Source of the DNA: Hypsibius dujardini
Lineage: Eukaryota > Tardigrada > Eutardigrada > Parachela > Hypsibiidae
Reading direction: 5' to 3'
Length of the DNA stretch: 26,364 nucleotides
Assembly (NCBI GenBank): GCA_001579985.1
Contig: LRSR01005449.1
Coordinates: 1 to 26,364, forward strand
Part shown: in pieces, positions 19,778 through 26,364 of the stretch
Position numbering within the stretch: position 1 is the first letter of the stretch
How the letters are laid out: the number at the start of each line of letters is the position of its first letter
Made by a program: the position numbers and the translations under genes
The notes under the pieces: model-generated
Database searches by the model: none
What the model was told of the DNA's origin: nothing
The model's input: the letters and a program-made list of their open reading frames with translations, nothing else

Positions 19778-21940
19778 TTATTGGCGGCGCTCCTCCAAAA
19801 GATTCTTTGCGATGATGAGAAACGATAAGACCGTTGTCCATATCTGCAAGGATATCAAAGAAATTCGTGTGGCAATTCGAAAAGCGTCCATCGGAAACAA
19901 GTCTGCAGGCGGTTGAATTTTTTTTGTCCAGTTTAATGTTTTTCGAGAATATGCTCGACGAATTTTTGAGATAGGACAAGGCTACAGGCGATGTGCTTAA
20001 AACGAGCCTCAAATTGGGTTACAAGCCGAAATTGGCCTACAGCCCGGCATGACCTCCATTGTTAAGGATTTTAAGGACCAGGCATGAGGACTCATAGACT
20101 GAAGTTTTAAGGATTTCCGTCCGATTGGCTTTGGGCCATTTTGTTCAAAAACTTTCCACTTCAGGCTAAGGTTGGCCCCATCTGAACTCCAGACTTCAAA
20201 TCTCTGCTGATGGCTATCATGGTGCCAAATGCGGCCCTGTCCTTATGTCGTATCCTCTCAGCTGTTCCCTTCATTCGCCAATTTTCAGATTCGGTCAGGG
20301 AATGTGAGTAATTGCCCAGTGGGCCATATTATCTTATTAAGAATTTGATTTGGTGACCTCTTATCCTGTGCGACGCAAATTAAGACAGAGAAGACACAGT
20401 TGCTACAGTCCGGACTCGAACTGGCGACTACCTGCGCCAGAAGCGAGTGTCATGCCGGTAGATCACAGTATCAATACTAAATATAATGCAAGTTTTCGCC
20501 TTTTCACTACGTCTGTCGTGGTAAACACCCCCCGGTTTACCACACCTGCAGAGTTTTGTCTTGCAACTACAGGCCTTACCGCTGGCTAGGCCTAATCACC
20601 GTACAGTTTTCTTACCCCAACCAAATTTCCCCTTGAGAAATTCATCCTGGAAAGGTGACAAGTATTGTGACGACAAGCCAATTCGAATTGCCGTAACCGC
20701 CGGAGTAGATCCCACAACTACACAACAGTAAAATACCGTTGCATTATTAATATGGCTGAACCGCACCTTTCACAGGGTACAGTACCTCATGTTCTGCTTC
20801 GTGTTGCCGGCTTTTGTAGCTGATTATGGTAATAAGAATCCGTGCAACCTTCGCAAGACCTTCGACCTTCAAACCAAAAGCTAGTGCGCCCTGTTTTAGG
20901 AATTGTGGATGACTCGACCACCTCGGAGAGGGATGACCTACCTCCTCCTTGACCATAACCATTGGTACAGGAAAGACAGTTGCGTACAAGCCATATATCA
21001 GTACGCTTCCAGTGACATACACATACTGGACGGGTGTGTCGGCGTACCGAAGGACCCATGATGCTACGATGAGCAAAGTCAACACATCGAAAGTGTGAGC
21101 AGTGAAAAAGAACCAGCCCAAGCCGCTGTGAATGGTCTTAGCAAAGCGGTTTGCGTCCATTAGCATCTGCTCCCATTGCCCCAAACGGTGGATCTGTCGT
21201 TCCATGTGGATTCCGGTTCTTTCTGCTAGTGTTTTGCAATCCAAAAGGTCAATCTCACGCTGCAGTTCACGCGTGAGGGTACGAAGCATTTTATGCAAGA
21301 GTAATGTAGCAAGAATGCCGTACATGTAAATCTGTTGACACAGTAAGAACGGCACGAAGTGAAGAGCAAAGTGCAGGATGATCCACTGCCAGGTGTAGAG
21401 CAGATCAGCCAACGGGGACGGGGGTTGATAGCCATAGACGCCGTAGTTGGTGGATACCAAGGTGACGTTGGGATTTTTCGCAAAGAAAACCGTCCAATCG
21501 CAGACATCCCAGATAAATTGGAGACCAAACACGGCGAACAAGGTGGTTCTCGCAAGTCGTCGATGTTTCGTTAACAGCGCCGGGGAGCTCGTATAGAGAC
21601 GACGCAGATGCTTTGTCGCTTCCTTGTGGATGGGCAACCAGTAATTGTAGCTTACCAAACCGACCAGCAGGAGAAGGAGACAGCGAAGGTTTATTATTAT
21701 GTTGGGAAGCTTCGTCATAACAACGACGAGCCCTGAGTGTTCCGGCTGCAGACATCGGTACACCAGGCGAATTGCTCTGAGAATGAGCTGTGATAAACAG
21801 CCGAAGAAAAGCCCTATCGCAAAGTAATGTCTAATGGTATCAATGAGAGCAGTGGGACGGGATAAGTTGGGTAAGAAACCACAAAACGCCAGCAACCTAT
21901 AGAGGGGTAAAACGTTCTCAACTGTTTCAGTTCTTCTCAT
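19778..21940 (-). CDS. GrB: gustatory-receptor-like seven-transmembrane chemoreceptor (four exons)
   Basis: Exons on the minus strand: 21940..20942, 20890..20786, 20717..20616 and 19843..19778, giving 423 residues, all introns phase 0. The ATG at 21940 gives MRRTETVENV then FCGFLP; the frame upstream has no earlier ATG. Exon 1 encodes TM1-6, with FVPFLLCQQIYMYGIL in TM4 and YGLYATVFPVPMVMVKEE at its end. Exon 2 ends QHEAEHE at GTACTG. Exon 3 is LWDLLRRLRQFELACR.. to FSRGNLVG at GTAAGA. Exon 4 is IWTTVLSFLIIAKNLL plus a five-residue tail. Intron 1 is only 51 nt, a multiple of three and free of stops, so retention would insert 17 residues. Intron 3 (772 nt) contains a SINE-like piece in sense orientation. 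The closest relative in the window is the GrD fragment. It is a likely chemosensory cation channel with unknown ligand. Confidence 0.83.
20400..20472 (-). repeat. tRNA-derived SINE-like head (copy 2), in GrB intron 3
   Basis: On the minus strand, a box A-like tgatctaccgg (20465-20455) and a box B agttcgagtcc (20422-20412) are followed by gtgtcttctctgtcttaatttgcg, similar to the body of copy 1. It lies between GrB exons 3 and 4 in the same orientation as the gene. Confidence 0.55.
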
Positions 21941-23402
21941 TTTAGCACAACAGAGGACGAGATCACCTCCAACAGCTGCCTCTTGTTTCAGGAATATCAC
22001 TTCCAATAGCAGTACTCTTCGATGTGTTGTCTACAATTCAGACGAATGTTTCTCACGAATACGGACCTAAAGTTTTGAATAGTGCACCCAATGTGCCCAG
22101 CATTTTAAAAATATGAGAGTGGGATCTCGCACCCGCATCTACTCTCGCTAAATACCGTATGAATGAATCCCGCGTTTAATGCCTATTCTCTCGAGTAAAC
22201 TTGTATAAAGTCGTGTGAAAACTCCTTTGATCATTGGGGAATTATTTTTGGCATAATGTAGTTCGATCTCCAAGTACACAATGCATGCAGAGCTTTGTTA
22301 GTCCATCGCCAGTTCCATGTGTGTCTGGTTATCATCAGGATAAGTGTTTTGTCATGTGTAGAGACTCCTGTGACTCCTGACGCAGTACATTATGAGGAGG
22401 CCATTCTGACAAGGGAATTTTGCAACTCTCCAAAACGAAATCTTGAACTGTTTTTAATTTTAACAGATGGTCCGTATTTTCAGAATCGTATGTAGAAAAG
22501 CAAGAACTAAATACAGTCAGGCCCTAGTTGTCCTCCGGTTGCACAAAAACAAGTATGCGCATGCAGTTCCAGTTATGGCAGGCCGATAGAGTCAATCGGT
22601 GACTCACTAGCAAGCTGAAATTAAAGTTTTGGCTACCTTGGCCAAACAACAAATGCAAAAGATAAGGATCAGTATTTCGTTTGGACAATTCCCTGTTAAA
22701 AGTACACGCAGCCGTTACTTGATAGTTTGAGGGAATTGTTGTTACACTGATTTCAAGTGACTGAACATCTGTTTGCTACAAGTGTCACTGCCCTCTGGAC
22801 GAAATTTCATTTTTCTGACTTATTGATTGTTGAATGATCATGGCGTTTGGAAAGCAAATCCCTCGGGATTCCCTTGTTCTTTTAAATTTGTTAATCTTTG
22901 ACAGTCTTTTTGAGTTCCGTAATTACTGCGGTGTTGGGAGTTCGTGATTGGTCGGTAGGCATGGCTTGCTTGACCAGAAGTGTGCATTTAGCGGAAGAAT
23001 TTGAGTTATTTTTTAAGTCGTGAAACGCACGAACCGGAGAACAACTTGGGGATTGACTGTAGAAAACGACAGTGCTACCTTCACACAATTCCTCTTAGGA
23101 CATCTTTGGTCATCAACCTGGGCCAAAAAACCGAGAGATTTCGAGAGGTATGGGCAGTCACCATTATGGGGAAAACGTCTAGCCATGTTGAAAAGAGAGG
23201 AAAGAGTGTCAAGAGAAAAGATTTGCTTCACAATACCTTTGTAGAGGTTGCGCGTCTTGCAGGTCCCCGCTGTAATACAGTACCATTAACGTGATACGAG
23301 ACTAAAGCTAACTATCCTGTAATGCAATGACCTGAAATTTCCATTTACGGCAGCGCTCACGAAAAAAAGGTGCATGCAATAAAAATTGCACTGCAGCTTT
23401 CG
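21941..23402. other. Spacer between GrB and GrC
   Basis: No coding exon recognised. Overlapping open frames at 23000-23300 have no family resemblance. This is the 5' region of GrB and the 3' region of GrC, which lie in tandem on the minus strand. A tgcaat-aaaa-attgca hairpin sits near 23375-23390, just past the GrC stop. Confidence 0.45.
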
Positions 23403-25134
23403 CTAACTACAATTCAACGCATACGACGTGACATTAGACGAATATAATTGAGGTGCAGTGTAGTGGCCATGGAGGAGCTGGTTGGCGAGCAGTAGAAACG
23501 ATATAACAAAAGTCCAGACCTGTAGATAAAGAGAACTGGTTAATTAGGAGGGCTCCCCATCCCTGCTGAGTTAAGTCCGGCACACCACAAGAATTTTCAT
23601 GCGACAGGCTTGACCCTCTACAGTTTTGGGGCACGATGTGTAATTCCTACGTGTTAAGGTCACCAGGAAGATAGCCAAAAACCGGCAAGATTGGTAATGT
23701 TTCTAATTAAAATATAATTTCTATTTTCACCACCCTTCGCCTTTTATGGAACGCAGGATGAAAGTGTCTAATGTAGAACGCTAGAATTCGCGTTGACGCT
23801 AAACGATTTGATTGGCTTACAGAATACCGACGGAGCTTTCTTACCGAAACTAGCAAACCTCGTGTGTAGTGAAAGTATTCGTTTCCGCTGAAAAGAGCCA
23901 CGTTATTGCGGCATGTCAGCTCAAATATGTGGAAGTTTTCGGCTAGTTTTCGTGCGGATATCTTAGGAGAAAAATTTTGCTTCATGAAATACTGCATGGC
24001 TCATGGTTAAATATTCATTTGCTATAATCACCCGTTCCAAAACCTCCATCCGATCGGTCAATCCATGGAACAAGTAACTCAGTGTTTGGGCACGGTCCGA
24101 CAGTTCCGCGCTCTGACAAGATTGATACGTTGAAATCGGTTCTGGAGTTCACATGACTTAAACTCGTATTACTGTACCCGTTCCAGTGCCAGGACCATTG
24201 GCAAGGGCCAGACCGTGCTATATATTCCAAAAATGCAGACAGTAACCGCAATGTAGGCATAAATTAAGGGAGGGCTTGATGAGTTGAGGCTGAGTAGTTT
24301 AGTCGACTTGCAGAGAAGGCAAGCCGTGTCAGCGACAAAGGTGCAGAGAAAGACTCCTCCGAACGTCTCATTAATAGCATCCCTCACCAACATTACAAGC
24401 AGATGAACCTTCATCCAACGTCCGAGATCATACTCTGACCGTGCAAGTAGTTCAGAGGTTAGCAGTCTTTCGGCGCTGATTCGATCGATTACTTCGCCCA
24501 TCTGTACACCTAGCATTCGAATAATATCATAGAGTAGCGTCACCATTAGAACTGCAGAAGTGAAGACATGGAGTGACAAGACGAACGGCAACATCTCGAA
24601 TATGAACTGGAATATACAATAGTGCCAAACGCGCATCCCCTTCATGAGAGCATCGTCCAGACATTCTCCGAAGTACCCATAACCTTTATAGCTCCAGGCA
24701 AATGCATACCAGCAAACGTGACTTACAGATGAGAGCACTAAGACGTACAAGGCCGTCGCTTGAAGTTTTTTTGCGTATTTGTTGGTTTCAGGACCAGCCA
24801 CTCGGATGAGCTCTGCCAGCAGCCCACATAGTTTATTCCATTCAGTCGGCTTAAAAAACAGAGTTGCAAGCACGCAAAACGATCGAATTGCCATTGCGGT
24901 GTACGGAACATTGGACATGGTAGAGAGCAACCCGGTAGAGCCGAACGACTGCGTCGCGGGATATATGAAGCTTAGCATTAGCCTAGTGACATTGGCACAG
25001 GCTTGAAACGCCGCACCGCATAGTATGACCACAGCAACACAACTGCGGAAATACCCACAAGCGGATAACCGCAATCGCCGGGAAACAGGTATCACTCCTA
25101 GAAACTCCATCAAAACTTCTTGACTTGTCCTCAT
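23403..25134 (-). CDS. GrC: gustatory-receptor-like seven-transmembrane chemoreceptor (four exons)
   Basis: Exons on the minus strand: 25134..24178, 24112..24032, 23961..23845 and 23519..23403, giving 423 residues, all phase 0. Exon 1 starts MRTSQEVLMEFLGVIPVS and carries TM1-6, with MLPFVLSLHVFTSAVL in TM4, AINETFGGVFLCTF before TM5 and FGIYSTVWPLPMVLALER at the GTACAG donor. Unspliced, the frame stops two codons later. Exon 2 is SAELSDRAQTLSYLFHGL.. to EVLER at GTGATT. Exon 3 begins ISARKLAENFHIFELTCR and ends HYTRGLLVS at GTAAGA. Exon 4 is VWTFVISFLLLANQLL with a longer tail containing an NVT sequon. Exon sizes 2-4 equal those of GrA. It is a likely chemosensory cation channel in the plasma membrane with unknown ligand. 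It is in tandem with GrB, with a spacer of about 1.5 kb. Confidence 0.87.
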
Positions 25135-25889
25135 CCTTGGGTCTACTCAAAGGCCTGCAGAGTACAAGCGTTACTTCATGCGCTTGGGTGAATGCTACGA
25201 CATTTTTTTATCACGATGAGTATCAATTCGGGCACGAAAGTTCTCCAACTTCTCAATTTTATGGGCCGAGCGACCCTGATTACCACCTGCAGGCTGCCGC
25301 TGGACTTGTAGAAATATGAACTGCTCACGCTAGGCTATTAGCGGACACGTATTGAAGTTCTTCAAACTCAATCGTCACGTGTATACGCACCAGGGCAGTA
25401 TCCGTAAACTGCCATTAGGTTTCGGCTAACAAACTAAAAAGAGGAAAGACCAAGTCAGAAATATTGCTAGAGCAGCATAACGTAACGTATTAGATCTTTA
25501 TTTGCGTTACGTAACCTGAGAAATCCATCAGTACGAGCATGGGAGAGTAGTTTGAAAAAGCGGCGTTTATTACTGAATGGGCCTTGCGATCTCCTTGGTG
25601 ATGCATGCCCCCTCCTACCCCAAGGGAACATCCCAGGGCGGCAACTAAATCTGTTTTCCGAGTCAGCAACCCTATTAGGATTATTTACCGTTACGACAGC
25701 TACGTAAACTTTATTTTGCTAAGGCACGCATGGGAATTACGCTAGCTACGATTACGGCAACTTTACTGCTAGTACGATGAGTCTGGCCAATTCCTAAGCG
25801 CCACGTTTCCAAAAGCGTGCAACTAGCAGCGCCAATACAGTGTGATCACAGTCAGGGGCTCGCTTACGGGCCTTGCAAGTCAGAATCAG
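25135..25889. other. Spacer upstream of GrC
   Basis: No coding exon recognised. It contains CGTAA/TTACG words (about 25478-25515 and 25685-25770) similar in style to 15755-15885, including the short inverted pair acgtaacg/cgttacgt. The GrC promoter should be near 25.2-25.4 kb. Confidence 0.4.
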
Positions 25890-26364
25890 GACCCCCATGG
25901 TAGGGCCAGGGGGTCGGCAAAGGGGCTAAATGCTTCTTTTTTCAAACTCTTTTTTCAAACTCTTTTTTCAAATTTGGTCTCTTGTGCCCAGTCAGTGGCG
26001 GATTGAGGTCGGCCCGGATGGGATGGCGAAAATTGTTTTGCCGCCTCTTCCATGAGTCCTTGGGATTCCAAAACATTTTCAAAAGCAACAGTGTTTTCAT
26101 GAAATTAGGACCGTTCTTGAATGCTTTGAACCTCTCATGTGTGTTTATCAATCGAGAGCTTATATTGGACCCCAAGAAACCTCAGATTTGAACGAAAAGC
26201 TGCAAATTTTTCAAATGTTTTGAAATATAATCGGCCCTTTGGAAGTCAGGATCCAACACCCTACCAAGTTTTAAAATGATCAGAGATTATAGACCGAAGT
26301 TTCTGCTTAATTTTAAAAAGAATGCATTTTGCCTCTTAACCCACCCCTGGCCCTCCCATGAGGA
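25890..26364. mobile_element. MITE-like element bounded by imperfect inverted repeats (right end may continue past the window)
   Basis: The left arm, about 25892-25942, contains catggtagggccagggg and later taaatgcttcttttt. The right arm, about 26313-26364, carries the reverse complement with mismatches (catgggagggccagggg and aaaatgcattcttttt). Roughly four in five positions match over nearly 50 bp. The interior is about 370 bp with no credible gene and a 13-nt tandem repeat of ttttttcaaactc (about 25938-25972). The target duplication cannot be seen because the window ends in the right arm. Confidence 0.55.

Noticed and set aside
21941-22006. Longer N-terminus for GrB beginning upstream of the ATG
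   Set aside because: The extra frame has no ATG, and the start at 21940 aligns with the N-termini of GrA and GrC.
23001-23294. Two overlapping plus-strand open frames of 70-97 codons
   Set aside because: No recognisable family, no splice support, and both strands are open here. Treated as chance.
1-26364. CRISPR arrays, bacterial operons or phage genes
   Set aside because: Spliced animal genes throughout; the repeats are microsatellites, TIRs and SINE-like pieces, with no spacer-repeat architecture.

Overview
This is nuclear DNA of an animal. Genes are broken by introns with GT..AG borders, many only 51-90 nt long, and there are long microsatellites, tRNA-derived SINE-like pieces and TIR transposon remnants. 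A cluster of seven-transmembrane gustatory-receptor-like genes with the ancestral C-terminal intron pattern points to an invertebrate. My best guess is an ecdysozoan such as an arthropod or tardigrade, but nothing here fixes the phylum.

Left half (1-11.1 kb), conserved housekeeping or regulatory genes. (1) The first two coding exons of a BTBD3/6-like BTB-domain gene on the minus strand (316-685) run off the left edge. (2) A complete ten-exon ERGIC2 gene on the plus strand (2541-5523, 406 codons) encodes an ER-Golgi cargo-receptor subunit. (3) A complete six-exon gene on the plus strand (6483-11100, 715 codons) has the EHMT/G9a layout of ankyrin repeats, pre-SET zinc cluster and SET. All nine pre-SET cysteines are kept, but every SET catalytic motif is lost, as is the post-SET, so it looks like a pseudo-methyltransferase. 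Long GACA/TGTC microsatellites sit in the introns and spacers of these genes and not in the right half.

Right half (11.1-26.4 kb), an accessory region built around chemoreceptors. I reassembled three complete four-exon gustatory-receptor-like genes by matching their small 3' exons to each other: GrA (plus, 16462-18595), GrB (minus, 19778-21940) and GrC (minus, 23403-25134). All introns are phase 0 and at matching positions. A fourth copy, GrD, survives only as its last three exons (minus, 11475-12015); one is frameshifted and the large first exon is missing. The Gr genes share a TM7 signature of the form [VI]WTxV[IL]SFL instead of the usual TYhhhhhQF.

Between them lie a 1.04 kb TIR element with a TA target duplication and a truncated HTH-type ORF (14293-15335), two tRNA-like SINE pieces (about 19361 and 20400, the second inside the last intron of GrB), and a MITE-like inverted-repeat element at the right edge. 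The two halves have no obvious functional link.
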